From Pagrus major (Eukaryota > Chordata > Actinopteri > Spariformes > Sparidae), in assembly GCF_040436345.1 (NCBI RefSeq), contig NC_133235.1, positions 23,150,660 to 23,214,659 of the forward strand: a stretch of 64,000 nucleotides of DNA, in the 5' to 3' direction. Position numbers and translations under genes: made by a program. Shown piece after piece: positions 24,801 to 36,800 of the stretch; position 1 is the first letter of the stretch; each line of letters opens with the position of its first letter. The notes below the pieces were generated by a model. The model was not told the DNA's origin. It did not search any database and was given only the letters and a program-made list of their open reading frames with translations.

Positions 24801-27800
24801 TGGGTTTCTCTCGTCCAGGTGTCGGAGGGAGAGCGCAGTCTGTCCAGTACCCGGCAGGAAGTCCCGGTCCGCTGCCCAGCGGGATGGCACCGCTCGTGAG
24901 CGTTGAAGGCAGGCCGGTCGGCTTGGCAAAATGTCTGTTCGTTGCAAACCGTTCACACGGTTTGTTGATGCAGGCAATTACTGCACAATGTTATTAACGC
25001 TGGTGGTCGGATTAAAGGTCTTCTTCTTGCATGGAGTGATGGCTCTGAACTTTTGATCGAACTAATTCAACTTTCTTGACGAAAATAACTAGAGAATAAC
25101 GCTGGCCGGGCGAGTCCTCAGTTATTACTCAAAACAAGACGAATTAAGTCAAATTAACTTCTACTGAGTAAAATAATGATACTTAGCAAAACAAAACAAA
25201 AGCACTTAGAGTCAGTGCGTCCTCAAATTAGGGTATTGAGGTAAAAATCGCACGTGGTCAATTGTGCGGAGATTTCTGCCTAAGAGCGTGTCGCAAAAAT
25301 ACAAAAAGTAAAGGTTTAAAAGTGAAGTGAAGAAAAATTTAGAGAAGAGAGAGACAGAATAGCTGTCCCTTGGTTTTTGTAGTCCATACCAGAAGGCGGT
25401 TCCTAAGGGCGGGCTGACGGTTATTACTGTGTATCATATCAATCGTCTACACTTACGAAACTCATAATTAAATTAAACCGATTTAATGTTTCGCGATCGT
25501 GCTTCACCTTTCTCAGGACCTTACCATGGCAAAATAAATGGACTTAATGAAATAATATGACCTGATTAAATTCGCTGAACGAATAAAAGAAATTAACACT
25601 GGATCAAACATGAAAACACTTAAAGGTACAGTAGAACTGATAGAATCTGACCACATATATAAGCATTTCTTATAGTTCTAATACCTGTAAATGAAGAAAC
25701 ATATTACAGAGTTTTAATCAGGAAAACATATTAAAACATAGATATCTTGAAAGTTTAATTTCTTTGTACCCGGACTCACCACTGGAGGGCACTGTGGTTC
25801 CACCAAACACATGACACAATTAAACATTAAATTTGATTTTAGCCAAATTTCATCACAGAGAAACGGGAGAAAGATCAGTTTTATGAGCTTCTCTTACTGA
25901 CCCTTAATCTGTTGGAATTAAGAGAATGAGATCCTGACTTAATGGTTAATTAGAAATGGTCTGAAATCTGGAGGAACACAGAGACCATTTGGTGTGGAAT
26001 GTGATCCAGATTACCTCCAGACGGGTAATAAATTCAGACCTGAAGTGTTTGCATAGAACAAGTCAGAAGGTTTCCAGTGTTCTCTTAAAAGCTAATGTGT
26101 GCTTTAGAAGTTAGAGGTGAGGAGAGAGACACAGGTAAAGAGAGAGATACTCTAAAACAAAGAAAGAAAAACATTTGATGTGAGTTAATTTACATATATA
26201 AAGACTCTGTATTGACACCTTCCGATGGCCAGTTGTCCCTCCTGGTAAGCTTCACAGAGGCCTCCCCATGACCTGTGAAAGAGGATATGTGTGCTTGCAA
26301 GGGAGAGGAGGTTCATCCAAAGGCTTTGAGTTGTAAATTAATTAAAAGTGTCTTCATATGAAGTATTTACAACCAAGAAAAACACTGTCCTCTCATGCCA
26401 GGCGATAAGATGGCGCCCCTCTTCCTGTAGAACTGCTTCATCCAGAAAAACAGAGGTGATAACAACACAGAGCCTCAACATCAAAGGGGAAGGAACACAG
26501 GCCCGAGTTCCTACATATCCCCCACTTCGATCTGAATGACCGTAGTAGCGGGAACTTTGGATCGATGAAGTCATGATGTCCCTCGTCGAGGAAACTGAAC
26601 TGGTACACTTCATGTTCAGAGTTGGTGTCTGTCTTTATCATGTGCTGAGGTCTATTATATAACAAAAATCGTATATATATCAAAAGAAAAAAAACGATAA
26701 TAATACTGACGACCCTAACTCTTCCTAAGGGTTAATAGGAGGTGCTAATCTTATAGGTTTACAGGGCCTATACTAAAGCTAGTAACTGTCGTCAACTAAC
26801 TGTAAAAGGGTCGGAGTCATTACTACCACTTGGTCACTGCTCTCACTGACTTCATCAGCAACTTCGAGTCCAGTACCAGGGTAGTTTGGTGCTGACCTTC
26901 CACGCCTGACTAGTCGAGCCAGTCCGTTCGTGCATCTGTCAAGTTTACACTGTAAGACCTGAGTGCGCTTGAGGTAGAAGAAAGCTATGCCGAAAGTCAC
27001 TAGATATCCTAAGGCTACGACGCATGCTAAGACCGTGTCAGGTGTTGACCAAGCGTAGGTGATGGGTTGACTGGGGGTGTTACTTTTGGAGACTATTTCT
27101 TTAAGTACATCATCGACGGGGGTTATGTCGATGGTCTGGGTACCCTCGTACTGCACTTGGGTGATTGTGCTTGGGTTTAACTCGAGTGTGTGCTTGCTGA
27201 AGAAGTCAGACACCTCGATTTCGCTTTCATACTGATTTGGATCTAAATGATAGAGAGCTAGGTCTTCAATGTGCAAGATAGCGTTCTCTGGCACGCTAAT
27301 CCATAAGGTTTGGTCGGGCAAAGTTAAGCGTGTGGCAGTGTCGTGTTGATCATATGACAAGGTAGCTGTCCTCGCTGGGGTGTTAACCAACCAGCGACCT
27401 CCTACAATCTCAGCCTGAGTCGTAAGGACTTGGGATCGGGGCGTGATTTGAGTCGGGCAACGAGAGTCAGATGCCATGGGTTTGAGTCCACAGATCCCGT
27501 CTGTGTTGTCTCGAATGAATGGTTTACTCGGACATAAGTAGTGAATGTCTTTCGTGAGAGTACACATGCGCAGGTTTGGGGCCAAATACAAATCAGGGTT
27601 GTTGTCGTGATATGCAATGAGCGACGGAGTCTGCACTTTAACGTGTGTGTCGCCTTGCCAAAATCCTACATTCACCACGTCTTTGAGCCGGTAAATGTTT
27701 TCTGCAGAGACTATTGGCAGATTGATGATAAAGCCTATTTCTCTTCTCTCAGGATTGACGTATATGGGGACAGCACTGCCTAATGTATAAGCTAAGTGAG

Positions 27801-30800
27801 CCTGGATTGGTGTGACTACATCCCTGGTAGTGGTGGACAAAACGTCCTGTACCAAAGACAATGGAATAAGATATGGTGGAATCTTACCCATTGCTAAGCT
27901 GTCCACTGAGGATCCAATGTCGCGCAACATATCTGTCATTAACATGCTGACCAATTGTGTGTGGGCATAGTCGACCGAGACTACAGAGAGGAGCGTGTTT
28001 ACTGCGTTGATGGTCTTATTAAGGGCTTCACTATGGGTATTGACTACCAGAATAGTGCCCTTCAGTGATTGCCCAATTGTTTGGAGCTCCTCCTGTTGCT
28101 GGAGAATTTGTTTTCTGATATCTGGCATTTCAGCCTGTAGCTCACCTACATGACGCCTTACAGTGGATAAACTGACAGCATTGACTGACGAGAGTCCCAA
28201 ATTGAAAAGAGTTCCGACAACAGCTGCTGCTGTCAGAAGTCCTGCAATAAAGCGCTTAGGCCTGCGACTAAGCCCACTCAGCTCTGCCTGTGTGACTGTG
28301 AACTTTTGCAACTGCTGCAACATGTGAGTGGTGTCTGCTTCAGCGTGTTCTATTACCTCCCTGCTCCACCTCTGGCCTGCCCAACCGGTAAGCTCGGCTG
28401 TGGTTGGAACGTTCCTTCTACATACCTCCCGGGGGTTCAGTCTGACAAACACCTTTTGTGTGTGCAGACGGCAGTTGGTAATGAGGAGTCCTGATTGTTC
28501 CTTTAAAACGATTCCCGAGTTTGGTCCTGGTTCGACTATCTCAGGAAGGGCAGCGGTTATTACCGAACCGAGGGTCAGGAAGATTAGCAGCCACGTCATC
28601 CTGATGAGGAGAACGCACATGATTAGGGACACCATCAAATTACTGTACAATTTAGACCAAAGGGGTAATCGTTTTAGATTACCCCCACTTTGAATCAAAT
28701 GGTTTGGGTGAGTTGAACACTGTACTTAGTTAGAAAGGTTAAGTTAGTAGGTTAATTCACACCACTTTGTTTCTCAAGTCAGCTTTTGTAAATGACACGA
28801 ACAACAGTGAAATTTTGTTTGAGGGAAATATTTTATTTATGCTTTTTCGGTCTGGCACCTTTAAGTTTTTAAAGGATTTGTTTGGTTTTTCTTTTCTTAT
28901 TTATGACCTAATAGAGACATTGGCGTCCCCGTCAATTCCCATGGGGGTTTTGTGTGGTTTAATCTGGTTGCGATGGACCCATTTAAGCGTTGGCTCTTTC
29001 TTGCCTTTGCTAACCTTGATCTGGTACACAACGGGTGAGAGTTTTTCGGTGACTACATAAGGACCTGTCCAGTGCGGCAGAAGCTTGCGGGCAAGCCTCC
29101 CAGCGTTCTGGTTGTCTTTCTTAGTCAGGGGAGCAAAAATGTAGTACCACACCTTGTCCCCCACTTGGAGTTCGTCATGGGATGCTTTTTGGTCGTAGTA
29201 GGCCTTGCGTCCTTCAGCGCTTTTTCCCAAATGCTTCTGGGCGAACGCGAAGGTGGCTTTGAGGTGTTCACTCAGATCGGTCATATACTGGTGAGTGGTA
29301 TATGCCGTGGCGATGTTAGCCTCGCCTGGCTGGTAGAGCAGGTGCAGTGGAAGCGTCATCTGTCTACCTGTCATCATCTCGAAAGGGGAGAAGCCCGTTG
29401 ACTTGTGTGAGGTGGCTCTGATGGCCATCAAGACCAACGGTAGCTTAACGTCCCAGTCTCTTTGGTTGAATGCTACATACTTTCTCAGTATGCTGATCAC
29501 TGTTCGGTTTGCCCGTTCTACTTGGCCTGAGGACTGAGGGTGGTAGCTGATGTGGAGGTCAGCTTTCACACCCAGTAGTTGCCAAAGTTGCTGCATGACA
29601 TCAGCAGTGAAGTGTGTTCCTCGGTCTGAATCGACGCGACTTGGCAGGCCGAACCGTGAGAAGATGTGGTTCATTAGTAGGTAGGCGGTTGTTTGAGCCG
29701 TGTCATTAGGGGCTGGCAAGCCTTCCACCCACTTGGTGAATGCACAAGTGACTGTGAGGAAGTACTTATTGCCTCTGGTCGATTTGGCTAACGGTCCTAC
29801 CCAGTCGATTTGGAGGTTTGACCAGGGGAAAGAGATGCCCCTTCGTTGTAAGGGAGCTCTGTGAAGCGGGTTTGCCGGTTGGAACTGGCAGCAAACTAGA
29901 CAGCCTTTGATGTAGTCTGCTACATCTTTTTGCATGTGTGGCCAATAGGCCACTTGTTGGAGTGCCTGGCATGTTGCTTTGACTCCTTTATGTCCTGCAC
30001 ACGGAGAGTCATGGGCATGCATCAACATCACCCCCCTGTGGCTCTGAGGCACCACGAATGCAGGAGAAGTGAGAGCATCGGAGACATGCACAAGGAGGCC
30101 CTTGACGATCTGCAGGGAAGGACGTGCATTATACAGGTGTCTCAAGCCTGGAACGGAGTCGAGGTCAGCTGAGGAGATAGCATGGTTCAAGGGGTCAGAC
30201 AGAGACAGGAAAATCCGGCGGATAGCCGGATCAAGGGCTTGAAGTGCTACAAGATCGGTGTCAGTGAAACGGGGAGCAACTGAGATAGCTGCCGACTCAG
30301 AAGGGTTACTGAGAGGAGCGGCTGCTGCCTGAGCTCGAGTGACAACGCCAACCATCGGGTCGGGAGGGTTGGGAAGAGATTCTGGGTTGAACTGCCAAGG
30401 AGTTCCATCCAGAGCACCTTGTTTGGCCAATGTGTCTGTCAAGTCATTGAGCTCCTTGTCCTGTCCGGGGACACGAGAGTGGCCTCTGACCTTTTTCCAG
30501 TAGACTTGCATGTCGTGTTTGTCCACCAGGTGATCGCATGCCATGAACAATTCTTTGTGTTTGACTGGTTTCCTGTTGGAGGTAGTGAAGCCGTTGCGTT
30601 TCCACACGGGCAGGTGACAGGAAAAACTCAGACGTGCATAGTTAGAGTCAGTGCAAATGACAAGTGTTTTCACTTCGTGTAGCACAGCCATCTCTAGCGT
30701 GATCAGAACGCCTGCGATTTCGGCGTATTGGGAAGTTTGAGAGCCCAGATTGAACCGTTGGGGTTCATTTGGAGTGTTGTGGACCCACACCAAACCTACG

Positions 30801-33800
30801 CCTGCTCGAACTTTAAGTTCATGGTGGAAGGAGCACCCGTCCACATAGGCGGTGACCATGTCTTGGCAGACATTTTGGTCAAAGTAGTGGTGGCGTGATG
30901 GTTCTGTAGGTATGGGGTCTGGGATCAGAGTGGTGTTTAGGGGCATGTCGTTGGTGCACCGACAGCATTTCGCAAGCCCAGTGCCAAGGGGCGTTTTGTT
31001 GTTCTGTGCGTATCGCACTTCCATGTCAAAACTTTGCAGAGCCATTAACCAAGATGCGACTCGAGCATTGGTTACCACACCTTCTCTGATCCGTTGACTG
31101 TTGAGGAAGGTTACTGGTTGGTGGTGTGTTTCCACAATCACTTTCTGGCCACCAAGATAGTTAGAAAAGTGTTTGACAGCCCACACGGTTGCCAACAGTG
31201 CTTTTTCACAATCAGTGTATTTGAGCTCGGGAGCCAGTAGTGTTTTGCTCGCATAAGCCACCACGCGTTTGTCACGATCGTGAATCTGATACAGGCCTGC
31301 ACTCATGCAACCAGTAGAGAATCCAACTTCCAGGTGGAATTCTTTGGTGCAATCTGGATAGGCCAAGCATGGGGCTGTACAGAGTTTGTCTTTTAGGGCT
31401 TGCATCGCCTGTTCTTGTGGCTCACCCCAAGCAAATGGAGTGTCCTTTTTGAGCAGTTCTGTTAGCGGTTTGGCCAAGTCTGCATAGTTCTCGATGAACT
31501 GGCGGGAGTAGTTGCAAACCCCCAAGAAGCTGCGGAGCTCAGATATGTTTGTGGGTGCCTTGATGTTTGCAATACCCTGAACACGCTCAGCTTGAGGCTC
31601 GACGCCGTGAGATCCTACAAGAAGGCCCACGTAGTTCACTTTGGTTTTGCACCATTGACACTTTGAAAGTGAGACCTTCGCTCCAGCTGCTGTGAGCTGC
31701 GCAAGTACATGGTCCATTTCCTCCAGGTGGGAGTCCAGATTGGGACTCCGTATCAAGATATCGTCAACATATATCAAAGTGCCACGATCAAGAGCATCTG
31801 GGCATGCTTTGTTCAAGAAGATGTTGAACTCGGCGGGTGAGTTAGCATAGCCGAATGGGCACCTGGTGAAAGTGTATTGCCTGTTTGCGAAGGTAAAGGC
31901 TAATTTGTGCTGGTCCTCAACATGTACTGGCAAGGTCCAGAACCCTGATGCTATGTCCATGGAGGAGAAGTATTTTGCGTCCCTGACTTTAGGGAGCTCT
32001 TGTCCCAGTTGGGTCATGGGCCATCTGGATAATGGGACTTGCTGGTTGAGTTTACGGTAGTCAATGGTCAGTCTCCACTTTCCATTTGGTTTTAGCACTG
32101 GCCAGAGAGGGGCTGAGTAGGTGCTATTGCATGGTCGGACAATACCCTTATCCAATAGGTCATCTATGATCTCCTGTACAGGTTCATAAGATGCCAGTGG
32201 GATCTTGTATTGTCGCACATAGGTTGGAGGTGCGTCATGTGGAGTTGGGATGCGCACCGTGTGGACTGTGGTCAGACCACAATCAAGAGAGTCTTTCGCG
32301 AAAGATGTCTTGTATTTACAGAGGACATTGCGAAGTTTTTCACGTTCCATTTCATTGTTTAAGGCATCGGCCTGTGTTATCACTTGTTCTACTTGGGCTG
32401 TGAACATTGCCTCTGATTCCTCTTTAGTGTCAAGTGTGTTCACTGAGGACATTTCTCTGAGGTCATTCAAGGATGACTCGGAGGTGGACCTCTGTGAAGA
32501 GTCAAGAGACAATGTGTCGACCGTTTGGATAACCATCTCTTCGTGGTTGGCAAGGTCGATTCGACAGATAGCATCTCCAGTGAGTTTCAAGGATGGGAAT
32601 AAGGCGATAGCCCTTGAGGGTTTAGTGTACACTATATCTCCCTCCAAGTGGTTTTGGAGCAAGGCAGGAGGCATAGGCCCTATCACTGGGATTCTCAATT
32701 CGAAATCATGAAACTTGGTACTGATCATCCAACCCAAGGAGGTGGATTTTGGAATCAGTATGTCTTCTGTGGTATTGTTATGTACCAACAGATGGGCTGA
32801 TCTGGAGCGCAGATTCAACAAGGGCGTTGCTTCAAGAGACAATCCTAGTTCGAAGAACAAGGGAGAGGGTTGGAAGAACGCTTGTGAATGGTTGGGACGT
32901 TGGCCGGGTTTTACGTTCATGTGTATGGCCACGTTTCTGGTTTTGGCCGGTGCAATCATGTGACGTTCATTGATTACCTGGCAAGCTTCAGGGATAGTTT
33001 GTCCTGACTTCATGTTTTCAGAATCATGAGTGATGTCCTCATCCTGGGTTTTTGTCAGTGACCACAAGATGTTATTGATCATGTCCACCTGAACGTCTAA
33101 CCGTGCCAGCACATCGCTGCCGACATAGACTTGATGTGGCAGATCGGGAATGACCAAAAAGAGATGAGTCAAGTTCCTCTGGTTCCATTGCATCTTCAAA
33201 GTGCAAACACCGTCAGCAGTCCATGTTGACTGTGGCACGGGGTCTGAAGGAAAACGGAAAGGTTTCTTCACAAGCTCAATCTTTGGATCTTTTTGTGACA
33301 ATGACTCGTACAACTCTCGGCTGATGGCCGATTTGTCGGCCCAGAGGGCCAAGACCACATCGTCAAAGTTGATGTCTTCAAGTTTGATGCCGCTTATGAT
33401 CTGTGGGCAGAACTCATGTGTCATGGGGGAGTTGGTCAATGAGCACAAGAAGTTGTCTCGTTGGGTCAGAGCTTCTTTTCGAGGCCATGTCAATGTTGGC
33501 AGAGTGTCTTCACTTGTATCTGGCTCTCCGTACATGTCGGTTGGTCGTTGTTGACCAGCGACGGCATCGGGTGCCAAGACATCTGTCTCCAGTGCATAAC
33601 ATTGAGCTTCAGTGGCTCGGGGAAGATCTATGGGAAGAGGGTTGCGGACCTGTGCCCAAATCTTCAAGCGTTTGAAGTCAATCAGTGGCTCAAATCGGTT
33701 GAGGAGATCTTTACCGATGAGAAGAGGGATTGAATCAAAGGAGGACACGTACACGGGGTGGACGAGATTCATCGGTCCAATAGTGAATTTAATCACTGCC

Positions 33801-36800
33801 CTGGTTGTCAATGTAGTGCCAGTAGGCGAGTAAGGTTGGACTTCAAGTGAGCAGTGTTGCAGCTTCAAGTTCCTGTTTGATTGGTTTGCCATTGCTCGTA
33901 GTTTGTTGAAAAGCCGTGGTGACATGAGAGTCACATCTGCCCCTGTGTCAAGAAGTGCTTCATGTTCAAGCTCATTTTCAAGTGTGGCAGAAAGATAGAA
34001 CTTGCGAGCAACCCCCTTTTCTTTAAGATCGCCCAAGAAATGTTGAAATGGTGATTCGCCCTGAAAGATTGGCGGGCCTTCATTGGGGGGAGTCTCGTTT
34101 GAATTTAACTGAACCACAAGGATTGCGCTAGAGGCTGGCTCTCCACGCGTTTGGACCGATTGTTCAGATGCCTCATTCTGGACCACTGGGTTTTGGTTCT
34201 GAGGCAGTGCCTGTTCTGGTTCAGTGAAACCTGAAGACCACTCCTCTTCAATAACCACGTTGGGTTGGTCGGATGAGGTTTCTGGAGGAGAAGGAGCTGG
34301 CTCCTCAGGGGCTGTCAAGCGAGCAGCCACTGAGAAGAGGTTAGCTTTCTCTTTATCCTCTTGGCGCATGCGTTCAATCATCCGTTCGATAGCGTCAAGG
34401 TCTTCTTTGCTCATACCTGAATGATTCAACTTACCACTGGTGTTTTTCTTTGTCGTTTCCTCATCAGAAGAGCTTCGGTGCTGTCTGTTCCTGGATGGAT
34501 AGCTTTGAGACCCACGTCTGTCATGTTCCCTGCCATTATGATTTTGACGACTTTTCCATTGGCTTGATTGGGATTTGTTTCGGTGGGAGTCAGAAAAGTG
34601 ACGTTTAGCACCAAATCGGGGTTGGTACTGACTTTTGTCAGACCGAAATGTTTGTGGGTATTTTCGACCTGACTCAGATCGGTGGGGTGAAGACTTTTTC
34701 TGATCCTTTGGAGGTTTGTCAGGTTTAGAAGAGGATTTGGCTGGCTGGAGCGGTTTGACACCTGAAGCTCCTTCCAACTCCAGAGGAGGTGTCTTAGTAG
34801 AAACACTCAAGATATTTGTTTCTGTGGACTTGATCATTGTTTGTCTTTGTTTAGCAAAACCTTTGGTGGCCAGTTCACGTAGTTGTTGGCTAGTGAGTGT
34901 TTCTGGACATGCCATGACACCAAGGTGGTGACTGGTCGTGGGATGGAGGTTTTGTACAAACAGTGACTTGAAGTGTAACTCTTCCTCCATTTCTGTCTCG
35001 TTCCTGGGTCCGAAGTAGGCTTCATGGAGCCTCTCATAGTACTCTTGAGGGGATTCTTGCCTTCCCTGTCTGACAGCTAATGCGGCGGTTAGGCCTGTTT
35101 TTGGTGTGTAGCTTTTAAATTCATCTGTTAGTGCTCTACTGAGGGCTTCATAGCTCTCTTTGACACGGCGAGGTTGTCGCTCGATGAATTTGCTGACTCT
35201 CTGATTAGAGGTGACTCTAATTAGGTAGATTTTGTCATCAACGGTGGCGTCTGGGAATCTCCTCAGATAGAACTCTATGTCTTTTAGATAAGCGCTGGTG
35301 TCGTGAGTGCCACCAGGCTTGGGTTCGAAACGGTTTATGTTTCGAGCCATTTTGTCTAGGTCCCTGTCGGAGGGACTTCGCGGATAGTGCGCGCTTGAAC
35401 GAGGGGGATGTTGAGGAGAGGTAGACCTTTTATTTAGGTCATGTAGGTCATGTAGGTCCCTGTCAGTCCGATTGCGGACAGCAGGACCTATGGGCGACAA
35501 AGATCGCGGCGAGGATACGCCTATTTGAGCGTCTCTGTGGAATCTGCTCTCTCTCCTTTCCTCACGGGCGCTTGCATTTGCAGGCGTTCTTTGGAATGAA
35601 CTATACTCAAGAGAATGTTCTAATTCCCTTTTAACCTCATTGAGCTCTGCTTCTTTCTCCATCTGTTCAAGATGGGATTTGTCAGCTTGGGCTTTGGCCT
35701 CTGTTAGGTCCCGTTGCATGTCTTGAAAAGTTTTTCTGTCATTTTCTCTGGCCCTGTCCCAGACTTTGAGCTTAGAGTTTAGATCCTTATTTGCTTTGGT
35801 TGCTTCTTCCAAGTCTTTGTTAGCCTTTTGAAGATCTCTAGTTACTTCTTCAAGCTCATATTCCTTTTGATCTAGCTCTAGCCTTTTGGCGTTTAGGATC
35901 TGTTTTAGCTCTGAGTTTTCGTTCTGCAGTGTAGCTTGTTCATACTCCTTTTTATCTAGCTCTAGCCTTTTGGCGTTTAGGATCTGTTTTAGCTCTGAGT
36001 TTTCGTTCTGCAGTGTAGCTTGTTCATACTCCTTTTTATCTAGCTCTAGCCCTTGGGCTGTTAGGATCTGTTTTAGCTCTGAGTTTTTATCCTGCAGTGT
36101 AGCTTGTTCATCCTCTGATGCTTTAACTTGAGACTCCAGCTGTTTATTGTAATCTTTTGCTCTAGCTAAAGATTCCACTGACTCAGTTAAGGATGCCTCC
36201 ATTTCCTCATGTTGCTTTTTAAGAGCTCTGTGGTTTTCTTTTCTGACCCTCATTTCAGCTACAGCTTTGTCTAGCAATCCATCTCTATGTTTTTGTTGCG
36301 CAGCCATAACAACGATCATGCTCCCTAACATTTTCTCTCTGGTTTTTCCTTTCATTGGTTCGGTTAGGGATTGGCATATTAGCGCGGTCATTATATTTTG
36401 TAGTTCATTAGGGTCGGCTTTCTGGATGTCGTCTACGTAACCTGGCAGCAAATCTGTTGTGAGCTCCTTTATTACTGCATCTTGTTCGGCTAGGGGATTC
36501 AAAGTTGCGGTTAGGGGATTCAAATTTGCGGCTAGTGAACTGCCAGGACTCTTTGGATCGGTCATTGTTTAAGTTTGTTTTGAGAGAGGGAAAAAAATTA
36601 TAAATAAATAAATAAATCTTTAAATTTATTTAAATTTTGTTTTGTTTCATCTATTTATTTTATTTGGGCTTTAAATGTTTAATTGTTTTCAATTAGAGGT
36701 AGGATTCACCTTTATTTGAATTAACTTGTGAAGTTCAAAACAAGTAAGTGTTTGGATTTTAAAGGATCTAACAGCTAATGTGTTAACAACAAAACTAAAG

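Noticed and set aside
32250..33733. Plus-strand frames opposite gag-pro-pol
   Set aside because: Shadows of the long minus-strand retroviral frame.
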